A stretch of DNA of 37,342 bases from Sanchytrium tribonematis. Lineage: Eukaryota > Sanchytriomycota > Sanchytriomycetes > Sanchytriales > Sanchytriaceae. The translations under genes were made by a program, and so were the position numbers. Below, piece after piece: positions 27,616 to 36,794 of the stretch. A model generated the notes under the pieces. That model had not been told where the DNA came from. It saw only the letters and a program-made list of their open reading frames with translations, and ran no database searches. Each line of letters begins with the position of its first letter. The stretch's first letter is position 1. The DNA is taken from the NCBI GenBank assembly GCA_018985235.1, contig JADGIG010000029.1, positions 1-37,342 of the forward strand, in the 5' to 3' direction.

Positions 27616-28698
27616 TTAGTCAAACTGAATTTTAGTTGGACAGGTTAATCTGACGTGGTTGCGGCCGTATCCCCAATTTTGAGATTTAAGTTTTTGATTG
27701 TTCTTTAAAAATAAATTGTGCCAAAACACACTTGCAAGTCTTTCATTTGTGTGCTTATTTGGATGGCTGCAATCAGTACTGCTCGCAATTGACCAGTGAT
27801 AGTCTTGAAGATTCATTTCTTCACTACTAGGGTCATAAATTATTTTAAAATTATCCGAAGTTCCTGTCCAATCTTGAAGCGGAGCCCAAGCTTCACCACT
27901 CTGGAAATCATTTGCGATATTTTTCAAGACAGAATTCTGACTCTCTTGATAGGCTTTCATGCCCTTGAGTCCCAAAACAGCTTTCTTTCCGTAAGCGCAT
28001 TTACAATGAAGTTTAAAAAACATTTGCCTCAGTGACGATTTGCAAGAAGGATGATCCAAACTAAGATCCACTAATTTTTCAAGGTTCCATAAGCTTATCA
28101 GATCAATTATCACATAGTCAAGATGTTTGCGGATATAGTCGATAGCTTGTCGGATATAAGTTTCAAAATGCTTAATGTCACTTTTTTTTCTATCACAATA
28201 TTTACACTGGTCATTCAAACCAATCCATAAAGCAACAATTTTCCATTTATGTCTGAGTTTCGAGTCTTTTTGGTAATTTTTTTCGACCCTTTTAACAAAC
28301 TCGATAGCTTGGCGCATTATATCACTCGCCAGCGCACCAGTAGCTGCCAAATTTAGTCCGTCATTTTTTACGTAACGATTAAATGGCCAATAACACAAAA
28401 TTCCGCTACAAATATTAGGAAAATGAGATTTATAACTACCGCCTGTGACATTAGGCTCAAAATGCTTAATTATATTAAACCAGCTAATTGAGTCTGGATC
28501 CGCTCCACTAATCGATGACACTCCTCTGTCCTCGATAAAGTTTCCAAAATTGAACCAACCAGGACTTTCTCTTGCTCCGTATCCTGCAAGTACGGAATCT
28601 CCGATGGAACCTACCATTCCAATATTTAAATCAGTTTTTGGGCATTGATTAAGATCTATCACTTCTTTTAATGCATACAATGTACATAATATTAACAT
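27616..28698 (-). CDS. Secreted phospholipase B-like GDSL/SGNH hydrolase
   Basis: A 360-residue protein with a signal peptide (MLILCTLYAL). SGNH blocks are visible. Block I is MVGSIGDSVLAGYG with nucleophile Ser35. The Gly block is in LNLAATGALASDI. Block III is ALWIGLNDQCKYC with the oxyanion Asn, and Cys pairs follow. A late Asp-x-x-His, TDCSHPNKHTNERLA, comes before FWHNLF. This order, with RGVSSISGADPDS and PNICSG, matches the phospholipase B1 (PLB1) subfamily, which cleaves both acyl chains of phospholipids at the cell surface or outside. No GPI signal or anchor is obvious at the C-terminus, so secretion is likely. Confidence 0.85.
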   Translation of the reverse strand: MLILCTLYALKEVIDLNQCPKTDLNIGMVGSIGDSVLAGYGARESPGWFNFGNFIEDRGVSSISGADPDSISWFNIIKHFEPNVTGGSYKSHFPNICSGILCYWPFNRYVKNDGLNLAATGALASDIMRQAIEFVKRVEKNYQKDSKLRHKWKIVALWIGLNDQCKYCDRKKSDIKHFETYIRQAIDYIRKHLDYVIIDLISLWNLEKLVDLSLDHPSCKSSLRQMFFKLHCKCAYGKKAVLGLKGMKAYQESQNSVLKNIANDFQSGEAWAPLQDWTGTSDNFKIIYDPSSEEMNLQDYHWSIASSTDCSHPNKHTNERLASVFWHNLFLKNNQKLKSQNWGYGRNHVRLTCPTKIQFD

Positions 28699-28912
28699 GG
28701 GGTTTGATTATAACTCCCTTCGTACTTGTACTACGCCAATTTTCGCCATACTTTAAATTAAAACTTCAAGTTTGTAAAGTCCAGAAGATATACCAAACTA
28801 TATTTTTTACAATGCTGAAAATGTTATAGATAATACAGATAATACAGCATATCTTAACAAATAAATGTAATAAAATATAAAAATAATATTATCTCTGACC
28901 AATTTATTGCAA

Positions 28913-29651
28913 TTATTCATCTTTGTGCTCTTCCTTTTCTTTTTCTCCTAAATCAATAGTTGATACCTTCTTGCAAGTCACTAGTCCATAATGTCAAGTT
29001 ATCTCTTAGCAATTGCATAATTAGAGTTGAGTCTTTGTAACTCTCTTCGTTAAGAGTATCCAATTCAGCAATTGCATCATCGAATGCCTGTTTTGCTAAA
29101 TGGCACGCACGGTCTGGACTATTCATAATTTCATAGTAAAACACTGAAAAATTCAAAGCCAAACCAAGACGAATAGGATGGGTTGGAGCTAACTCAGTTT
29201 GAGCAATTTCGGTAGCAACTTTGTATGATTCGTGTGCTTCTTTAGATGCCTTGTCGCGTTTATCGCCAGCAGCAAATTCAGCAAGATAACGGTGGTAATC
29301 TCCCTTCATTTTGTAGTAAAATACCTTAGATTCTCCACTTTCAGAGTGTGGAATCAAATGTTGGTCCAAGACATTCAAGATGTCAGTACATACTTGAGAT
29401 AATTCTTCCTCAATTTTTACACGATATTGTTTGATTTTGTCAACTTGAGAAGCGTTTCCTTTTGATTCTTCTTTCTGTTCGATACTGCTTACAATTCTCC
29501 ATGAAGCCCGTCTAGCACCAATCACGTTTTTATAAGCGACACTCAAAAGATTTCTCTCCTCAACTGTCAATTCTGATCCGAGTTGTGCTACTCCTTTCAT
29601 GTGGGATACCATCTCATCGTATCTTTCTGCTTGTTCGCTCAATTTAGCCAT
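28913..29651 (-). CDS. 14-3-3 protein (one 19-nt intron)
   Basis: Exons 28967-29651 and 28913-28947 (minus strand) give 239 residues. All hallmark segments are present: [20 protein letters not shown] near residue 38, [15 protein letters not shown], and [19 protein letters not shown] at the end of the core. The last exon adds an acidic tail ([11 protein letters not shown]) typical of the family. 14-3-3 dimers bind phosphoserine/threonine partners in the cytosol. Without intron removal the protein would end at GINY just after the core, losing only the variable tail. The ATG at 29651 gives the normal N-terminus. Confidence 0.96.
28948..28966 (-). other. 19-nt intron in the 14-3-3 gene
   Basis: Sequence on the coding strand gtatcaactattgatttag. 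It has GTA...TAG ends, T12, A14 and T15. Phase 1: removal joins CAA-GAA-G to GA-GAA-AAA, giving the acidic tail LQEGEKEKEE. If kept, a TGA inside the intron ends translation four codons after the core. Confidence 0.93.
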
Positions 29652-29961
29652 GTAACTACGTTAGTAAAAAGTTAGTCAAAATGGTTCAAAGAATCCAGCC
29701 TTCATGTATAATTTCTAGTGTAAGAATTTAATAACTCTATTTTAAGATTTATACGGCGGATTCATGGATAAATCATCTTGACTGGTACATACACATTATG
29801 CTCGCGATCTGACATTTACTTCACTGTTTCAAATACCCCGGTTGTTTTTTGGAAACACTTGATTGAGGAATAATTTTTTTTCACGCCAAAAGATCACATG
29901 GTGGGTCCTAGTTGACTTCAGAAGCAACCTAAGGACTTGGTTAAAAGAAAAAATAATTTTA
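29652..29961. other. Intergenic region upstream of 14-3-3
   Basis: This 310-bp AT-rich gap lies between the 14-3-3 ATG and the Rab5 stop (both on the minus strand). It should hold the 14-3-3 promoter and the Rab5 transcript end. No further gene or motif was seen. Confidence 0.4.
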
Positions 29962-30526
29962 CTAGCAATTACACTCTTCACGTTGCTGTTCTTGCATGTT
30001 GATTTGAGGCTGTTGCACGCGGACATCTTTAGGCAAAAATTCAACTAAATAAAAATGAAATACCCATATCCTTGAATATCTCTTTTACATTTGTGCCATT
30101 CTTGGCACTGCATTCTTTATAATGTATATTGAGTTCCTTTGCCAATTCTTCTCCCGAGCATTCTCTTGGCAAATCAGTCTTATTACCAACTAAGCAGATG
30201 ATACAGTCAGTGTGCTGGTTAACTTCTTGTATCCATTCCTTCGCTTTTTCTAAAGTAATTGCATTATTGGTATCGAAAACTACTAAAGCCAGATGCGCAT
30301 TTCTGTAATACATTGGTGCTAAAGACTTATATCTTTCTTGTCCTGCAGTATCCCATATTTCGTATTTGATTACTGCACCATCATTTGTTGTAACTTGTTG
30401 AGTTAGAAATGCAGCACCAATAGTAGTCTCCTGATACTCGTGAAATTGATCCTTAACAAATCTTAATACTATAGATGATTTTCCTACTGACGAATCTCCT
30501 AATAGAACAACTTTTCTCGATAGCAT
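29962..30526 (-). CDS. Rab5-family GTPase (one 19-nt intron)
   Basis: Exons 30064-30526 and 29962-30044 (minus strand) give 181 residues. G boxes: GDSSVGKSS (10-18), effector Thr in ETTIGAAF (34-40), WDTAGQE (58-64), NKTD (115-118), SAK (140-142). IGAAFLTQ and YKSLAPMYYRNA are Rab5/Ypt5/Vps21 marks. The second exon supplies the C-terminal helix end, a hypervariable tail rich in Gln, and the closing Cys-Asn-Cys, a Cys-X-Cys double geranylgeranylation site. Without intron removal the frame ends at GISFLFS with no lipid site. Rab5 directs early endosome fusion. The hypervariable tail is short. Confidence 0.95.
30045..30063 (-). other. 19-nt intron in the Rab5 gene
   Basis: Sequence on the coding strand gtatttcatttttatttag. 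It has GTA...TAG ends, T12, A14 and T15. Phase 1: removal joins GAT-ATG-G to TT-GAA-TTT, giving KDMVEFLPKDV and then the Cys-X-Cys end. If kept, a TGA right after the intron removes the prenylation site. Confidence 0.93.
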
Positions 30527-31133
30527 TTAGATTGAAAATGTTTCAAAATTTCCTGAAAGAATTTATTTGTCAATTGTAAAATTTGGTCAATTAAATATCC
30601 CCTATTTGCCATGCAGGTAATCTAAAAATTGTAGTGTGCCATTTACTTGTAGATTTAAAAATAATGTGCCCACTTTGGAAAGTCTTTATGATTTGCAAGG
30701 TCAGTAAAATCACACGGAAGTAGTTGATGAAATGCAATAACAAAGCCTGATTCATACAGCTTTTAGCCTTTTTGGTTTTACTTAAACTAGAATTATAATA
30801 CACGTCTCGCTTGCTTTCCATATTATAGTTGTCCAGAAGTCAACTGATGTTAAGTATGAATCGGACATTGTAATTTTTTGACAAGAAATTTACAATAATA
30901 AACACCTACCTTATTAAAGTTTATAATCTAGTTAAAAAATTGAAAATGTTTAGCATGATTTCTTCAGATTAAGGAGAATGTAGTAAATCTGAAGATCTGT
31001 TATTTATGATAGAGGCAGCGACACTGAATTTCAACAATATAAGTACATATACAATATGCCTTTGCGCCGTTCCCTTACAAAGACATCTGTTTCTCGACGT
31101 TTATAACTCAAACAAGTAATTTTAATTTGGTTA
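30527..31133. other. Intergenic region between Rab5 and CAP10 copy 2
   Basis: A 607-bp gap between divergent genes. One 76-codon ATG frame on the minus strand (30591-30821) has a possible hydrophobic helix (ALLLHFINYFRVILLTLQII). It lacks similarity to anything I recognise and is left as a doubtful gene. The 200 bp before the CAP10 ATG contain a TATA-like TTTATAAC at 31100-31107. No RNA gene was seen. Confidence 0.3.
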
Positions 31134-32885
31134 ATGATATTTAAAACATTTAGACTATTGACTTTAATATGGTTTCATTACAATAGATACTTGCTAAAGA
31201 AAGATTTGATTAAACCATTCAGCCCTGATGCACGTTATTTTAAGCCAAATGATAATTATGGCTTACTCAAAAAACCCATTAGACACGATAAATGTATATA
31301 CCCGTTTGATGAATTTTTAACAGAATTCGATAGATATAACTATGCACTTTGCCTCTCGCGTGTAAATTTATTAGAAGAAAATGACGCACAATCCGAGGAA
31401 GAAGCCTTGTTGTTCTACAAAATGCATTATGGGCCGGTTCCCCATTACTTTAGCAGATACTATAAATTTGCAAAGGAGAAGCAATGCAAAATTAACAGAT
31501 TTGATCAGCTATATAGACAATTAAAACCTTTTAAGAATACTAAACATCGTGATTATGATCAGCTACTTAGAACTGTCTCTGATTTCTTCAACAATACGCA
31601 ATTGACTTCAATTGAATTTGTAAATGGAAAGACCCATGTAAATGTGAATAGTGACAGGGCTGGAGCATATATTCCCATCTTTGAGAAAATTCAGGATCTC
31701 CTTCCAGATATGCATTTTTTCATTAATACACACGCACAACCTATAGTTATGCACAATCCCTCATTCAAAGGTTCGCGAACCAAGTTCAATCAACACAAAG
31801 AAGGTCTTGGAAACGTCGAGTTGACTGTAGAATCAAGCGATTCATCTAAAAAATCTATTGTTAAGTTGAGTCAAGTTTTAAAGAAAACTTGCGCAAAGGA
31901 TGATTATAGATCCTCATTAGAAGAGGGATATGGATTGTTCATAAATGCACCAGAGGAATACCAGACTTTCGATCTGCTCCCAATATTGAGTTGGGGAGGG
32001 TATCCTGGCTGTACTAAGGATATTTTAATTCCGTCTGTCTATCATTATGAATACAAATTAATGACAAAACACTATAGAGACTTAACTGAATGGGATAATA
32101 AGTATGATTCGATTTTATGGAGAGGAACAACTTCTGGCAGTCCTTTCTACTATAAAGAGAACCGCTATTACATGCCAAGCCATGTCTGTGTCAATAATTG
32201 CGTCGAAAGCCAATATAAAATCACCAAGCCTTTAGACTATTCGACTTATGTCTGGTTTTATGGTCATCGTCAACGCCTTGTGACATATTCTAATCTTTAT
32301 CCGGAAATATTAGATATTGACTTTGTAGATGGAGTAGAAGTTGCGCAAGAATTTACTGATGAAGCCTTTACTTTTTATAAAAAGGCTTTCCGGATACATT
32401 TTACACGATTTTTTGATTACAAGTTTATTCTGGATATCGATGGCAACGGCTATTCTGGTAGATTCTTGAAATTGCTTAGAGGAAACTCGTTGATATTTAG
32501 TGCTCACTATGCGATTGACTGGTTTAGTGATATGGCGATTCCATTTTACCACTTTATTCCAATTGACATTGGTTTCGATTTTATTAATCACCATACAATT
32601 CCGGAAAACATTAAGACACAAATGAAAGCACGCAAGACCTCAACTCCGAAATTCGATTTTGAAAAGAAAAACATCAAAGATGACTTTAACACTCCAATTG
32701 GTTACAACGATTTGGCGCCTAAATATCTATATTACAAAAATAACCAAGGACTTGCAAGAAAAATAGCGGAGCAAGGAAGTAAATTTGCCGCTAAATATTT
32801 AAGAGAAGATGATATGGACTGCTTTTTACTCCGCGTATTTATCGAGCTTTTCGAAATACTTCGAGAAAATAAACCCGAGTCTTAA
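31134..32885 (+). CDS. CAP10-family (GT90) glycosyltransferase, copy 2
   Basis: A 583-residue paralogue of the protein at 9184-10878. It has the same layout: an N-terminal hydrophobic segment (MIFKTFRLLTLIWF), FFINTHAQPIV (about residue 200), ILWRGTTSGSP (about 327), the GHRQRL block, ILDIDGNGYSGRFLKLLRGN (about 433) and WFSDMAIPFYHFIPID, ending with the shared DDMDCFLLRVFIELF. It is more canonical than copy 1: it keeps the usual W-R-G in the W-R-G-x-x-x-G block, where copy 1 has W-Y-G. It is inferred to act in the ER/Golgi on proteins or cell-surface glycans. It ends 11 bp from the convergent deubiquitinase gene. Confidence 0.9.
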   Translation: MIFKTFRLLTLIWFHYNRYLLKKDLIKPFSPDARYFKPNDNYGLLKKPIRHDKCIYPFDEFLTEFDRYNYALCLSRVNLLEENDAQSEEEALLFYKMHYGPVPHYFSRYYKFAKEKQCKINRFDQLYRQLKPFKNTKHRDYDQLLRTVSDFFNNTQLTSIEFVNGKTHVNVNSDRAGAYIPIFEKIQDLLPDMHFFINTHAQPIVMHNPSFKGSRTKFNQHKEGLGNVELTVESSDSSKKSIVKLSQVLKKTCAKDDYRSSLEEGYGLFINAPEEYQTFDLLPILSWGGYPGCTKDILIPSVYHYEYKLMTKHYRDLTEWDNKYDSILWRGTTSGSPFYYKENRYYMPSHVCVNNCVESQYKITKPLDYSTYVWFYGHRQRLVTYSNLYPEILDIDFVDGVEVAQEFTDEAFTFYKKAFRIHFTRFFDYKFILDIDGNGYSGRFLKLLRGNSLIFSAHYAIDWFSDMAIPFYHFIPIDIGFDFINHHTIPENIKTQMKARKTSTPKFDFEKKNIKDDFNTPIGYNDLAPKYLYYKNNQGLARKIAEQGSKFAAKYLREDDMDCFLLRVFIELFEILRENKPES

Positions 32886-32896
32886 AATGAATCTAT

Positions 32897-35021
32897 TTAA
32901 TGCAACAAGTCTGTATTATAATAAAAAAGCAAATATGCCAAATTCTTGTCAGCTTCTGGATCTTCCAAGACATGGTCGTCATTTAAAAGAATCCATTTGT
33001 CTTCGAAGCGTCGATGACAAACATAGTGTCCGCTGTGCTGGCTAGGACCTTTGTGTGATACAAAACTAATAAGCTTATATTTGGTAGATTTTGGAGCAGG
33101 AAGTGCCAAAGGCTCTGTTGTAGTAGAATTAGACGAAGGCGATGGTTTAGTTGCCTCTTCAAATGGTGCATCTGGGATGTTTCCTTCTAAGCAAAGATTC
33201 ACAGCAAGTTCAATATTATTATCCTAAATGAGGAGAAAGTACGGTCATAGATAATGCATGCTTTGCTTGATTGACAGTAAATCCCATAGAAGTAATCATT
33301 TCCACACCATTTGGATCAAATGCATTCTGAGAGACTTGCTCATTGTCTTGCGGGACACTGCCATCAAAAATCATTTGAATTGCACGCTCTACATCACCAC
33401 CAGTTGCTTTTAAAGCGCGTTTTGCCATTTCGGCATCTAGTCCCATATCAACAATCATTTGTATCTTGGAAACGTCGACATCAGGCTTTGACGAATCAGC
33501 CATTTTATATTCAAATGGTTTAAACACAAGACTTTCCTTTTTAACAATAAACTGACTCAGATCTAATTCTAATGGTGCATCGACTGGGTATAAAGCCTTG
33601 TTTCCATTTGAATCATATTTGTTCATCTGAAATACTAAAAGGTATGGAAGTTGAATAAATCTAGTTTGTCTCTTAACATTCAAAACAGTATCTGTTTGTA
33701 TTGTCATTGATTCATTCCAACAATCTTGCAACAGATTTTCAAAGTTTTGCTCGTTTTTAACTAAAAGTGATAGCGTTCCAGTGTTGCTAGATATCATGCT
33801 TGTTTTAATTGACGCAGAACCAGTATCAAAAATACTTTCAGCAATATGACATTGCGTTAAATTTTTCAAGTTAGTTGTAACATCGAATGGATTTTTCATA
33901 TCATGAAGATCTTCGATCAAAAGCAAAAAGAATTCTTGAGCATCTTGTTGATACATGTTGTTGAAATCTTTGTGTTTTTGAGCAAATAATTTTTTCAAAT
34001 ATACCACGTTCAAGCCGATCATATCTGTGGATGATTCTTGTTTAAATTCCTCAGATTTCCCTTTTATTAGTGACTTACTAATAGGTGTATCTAAATAGAA
34101 TGTATCGAGTTGATGAACCACTTGCTGCAAAAATCGTGTGGTAATGGAATTTTCAATCAATAGTAATTGATCCATTTCTTGCTTAAATTGGATTACCATA
34201 TCCATATTCAAATTTTTAATCTTTGAAGTAAAAAGTGGATTCAATGCCTGCAAAACACTATTTAAATAGCAAGTGTTACCAATATTCTGAATACCGATAT
34301 AACCAACTCTTTTAAAGGGTGTACCGTTTATGTTAAATTGCATTGACATATTTTGATCCAGTTCGATTTCAAATAACGTCTTTTCAGTTTTCTGGTTTGC
34401 TAGAAAGTACTGCAAGTCATATTTGTTATGGTCAAAAATGTTCTGAATCACATCGAATAGTAGCTTAAATTCAATCATGTCATCGCATTTGTAGCAATAA
34501 ACGTCATAGTCTGTTGTACTCAAAGAAGTTAATTTTACGACGACGCTATGCTGAGTGGACTCATAATGCTGAAGCATATGCGAATTACCTTTAATTCCAA
34601 CTTGATTTCTACCACAAGCGACATATGCGCATTCTAAGCACATCCATAAATTGCTGTCGAGTTCACACTGAAGGCAGTTAATCTTCTTTTCGGTGACTCG
34701 AAAAGGTACACAATTGGCCAAGGGTTTTGCGTGACTGCAATTGGACTTTTTCTCGCTCTTTTTGAATTCAAGCAAGTCATCCTGCTTTTCAACAACTTTT
34801 GTAATTTTATGATTCACCAGATAATTATGCAAGATATAATTTCCTGAGTGTAGCTGTAGAATTTCGTTAAAACGAGATGATGGATCTTCATTTTGTAGGA
34901 TTTGCTCGATTTGATGAAGCTCAGGATGATTCAATATAAAGTGGGAATGACACAGACTATGTTTATCGTTGTGAAATATGGGTTTTTTATAGCAAAAGAA
35001 ACAAACGGAATTTTGCCTCAT
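32897..35021 (-). CDS. USP5/UBP14-type ubiquitin C-terminal hydrolase (one 19-nt intron)
   Basis: Exons 33243-35021 and 32897-33223 (minus strand) give 701 residues. Order: a Cys/His-rich N-terminus, ZnF-UBP finger (about 95-182), USP Cys box GYIGIQNIGNTCYLNSVLQA with catalytic Cys251, UBA1 (519-554), UBA2 (571-610, split by the intron) and the His box SQHSGHYVCHRRFEDKWILL followed by NDDHV. This is the layout of USP5/isopeptidase T and yeast Ubp14, which break free ubiquitin chains down to monomers. The frame extends upstream only from a TTG, so the ATG at 35021 is chosen. Without splicing the enzyme would lack its catalytic His. The protein is somewhat shorter than animal USP5. Confidence 0.95.
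33224..33242 (-). other. 19-nt intron in the USP5 gene
   Basis: Sequence on the coding strand gtactttctcctcatttag. It has GTA...TAG ends, T12, A14 and T15. Phase 0: removal joins TCT-ATG-ACC to GAT-AAT-AAT, giving HALSMTDNNIELAVNLCLEG, an unbroken UBA domain. If kept, a TAA right after the intron removes the His box. Confidence 0.95.
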
Positions 35022-35352
35022 TGTGTCAAAAATTAAATTTGGAATCTGATAAAACAAAATTTAAGCTTCAAATGAGAAATTAGACTTCGAATAGCCATAT
35101 AGTTTGCCGAAACATCTTGTTCATTAATTTCCTCTTAAAGATGAAATCTCTAGGTTTAATTGAACACTGCAATTTAAATTTATTAAAAGCGAACGATGCC
35201 TGTATACGCTTCATTTTAGATCATGTTATTAGCCAATAATGCATGGCCTAAGCATTAATAATATTTCTTATAATTTTTAAAATTTTCTTATCATGCGTTG
35301 TGCGGATTCTTGCTTGTAACAATCCACTCTCCTTGTAACCTTTTCTTGTCAA
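35022..35352. promoter_or_regulatory. Divergent intergenic region with a CCAAT string
   Basis: This 331-bp gap separates the divergent USP5 gene and the 443-residue gene. It contains a CCAAT at 35233-35237, about 115 bp before the downstream ATG. A 32-codon ATG frame on the plus strand (35141-35239) encodes MKSLGLIEHCNLNLL and more, with no recognisable feature. It is likely an upstream or chance frame. Confidence 0.3.
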
Positions 35353-36684
35353 ATGTGTGGTGATACCAGCAAAAATATTAATATAAATAAAAAGCAAAGA
35401 AAAGAATGGGTCAGGCACATCTATCCCAAAACACTTCCTGAAGTATTTGTGCGAGACAGAGCAGATACAGTGGAATCCATGACAAAACAATTACGTGACA
35501 GTGATTACATTCTAGCCTCTGGTAGAGCATCACAAGAATACTACTTTGAAAATACCATCAACCCGTTCTTCCACTCACGACTCATTACCATGGCTGCCAA
35601 ATGTGAAAGTAATGATGAGAATTTGATTGGAAGGGCTTTGAAAGCAAGGCTTGGAGTTGTTCATGAGTTCAACGACTTTGAGCAATTACTAGAGAAGAGA
35701 AATGAACTTTTAAAGGGTCCGCATAAATATCATCATAGGATTACAGCCTCGGAAACAATTAAGCAAATTGAAATTTTATTGCAATATCAAGTGATGTATT
35801 CTGAGGATACTTTTACAGAGTCTCTTTTCAATCTGTCAAGCCGATTTTTAAAAGCTGCTTTACACAATTGCAAGTATTCCCATAGATTCGATATTCCTAA
35901 AAGTGACATTTTAGGAACGATTGAAAATTTGATTTTATTATTTATTGATGGGCAAATAGGATATGATCTGAATGAAAAAGACTTACCGATCAAACCTCAA
36001 ATATTGAGGATAAAGAGTAACTATGAAATATTTACTTTAGAGAAATATGACAATGTCATCAGAATAACTATTGATTCTATTTCATCTTTAATGTCTCAAT
36101 TTAAAATGGACGAGAAGAAAAGCTGTGAATTGTCACCCTTTCCAAATTACAACGATATAATTCAAATGAATTCTCAACAAATGAATCAGGTCCTGATTAA
36201 ATATCAAGATGGACAAGACTACCTTGGTTATATTAAACTTGTATCTAAGGCATTTTACAAAAGATATCTTGAGGTGAGCGCGGATCCCGACATCTTCATG
36301 GCTGATCTCGAATTGATGTTGATTTACCATCCAGCGACGTACGTCCATTTTACAGATTTAATAACATTGAATCCAGAGTGCAAAAATAACCCTATCTTCA
36401 AAGAAGTTGGGTTGAAAATGCTTGTATCTTACACAGGGTATTTGTATTCTGGTATTACTACCACTCAAATAATTTGCATTTGTCATTATTTTTATCATGT
36501 GGATATGGGAACAGAAGATTTAGAAATGTTAGAATTGTTTTTAAATGAACACGAGCTCGCCGAGCATCCTATAATCAGAGCATACATGATTCAATTTGGA
36601 TTTTCAATACTGGAAAAAAGTGCAAACTCAGAAGACGATGATGTTTGGATGTTGAATGACATTAAAGAAATACTCCAAGAATAA
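35353..36684 (+). CDS. Unrecognised 443-residue helical protein
   Basis: A complete open frame from a first ATG. The protein looks soluble and mostly alpha-helical, with no signal peptide or clear membrane helix. The most conserved-looking part is near the N-terminus, IYPKTLPEVFVRDRADTVES, and continues into RDSDYILASGRASQEYYFEN then TINPFFHSRL. The middle has several Lys/Ile-rich helices. The C-terminal third (about 300-430) has repeated hydrophobic helices with acidic ends. I do not recognise a family, and a mitochondrial or flagellar role would be a guess. It ends 110 bp from the convergent Cys-rich GPI protein gene. Confidence 0.7.
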   Translation: MCGDTSKNININKKQRKEWVRHIYPKTLPEVFVRDRADTVESMTKQLRDSDYILASGRASQEYYFENTINPFFHSRLITMAAKCESNDENLIGRALKARLGVVHEFNDFEQLLEKRNELLKGPHKYHHRITASETIKQIEILLQYQVMYSEDTFTESLFNLSSRFLKAALHNCKYSHRFDIPKSDILGTIENLILLFIDGQIGYDLNEKDLPIKPQILRIKSNYEIFTLEKYDNVIRITIDSISSLMSQFKMDEKKSCELSPFPNYNDIIQMNSQQMNQVLIKYQDGQDYLGYIKLVSKAFYKRYLEVSADPDIFMADLELMLIYHPATYVHFTDLITLNPECKNNPIFKEVGLKMLVSYTGYLYSGITTTQIICICHYFYHVDMGTEDLEMLELFLNEHELAEHPIIRAYMIQFGFSILEKSANSEDDDVWMLNDIKEILQE

Positions 36685-36794
36685 ATTTTAGTTTAAACTC
36701 AAACCCCATCGACTAATATTGCGATTTGGCACCGTTTCTGACAGTAGGAGGACACTTTCTAACCATAAATTAGTCAACGCCTGATTGTATTTAT

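Noticed and set aside
30591-30821. 76-codon minus-strand frame between Rab5 and CAP10
   Set aside because: It has an ATG and a hydrophobic run but no similarity, and lies in a gap expected to hold promoters, so it was not listed as a gene.
35248-35490. 80-codon minus-strand frame
   Set aside because: It overlaps the start of the 443-residue gene on the other strand and has no protein features.
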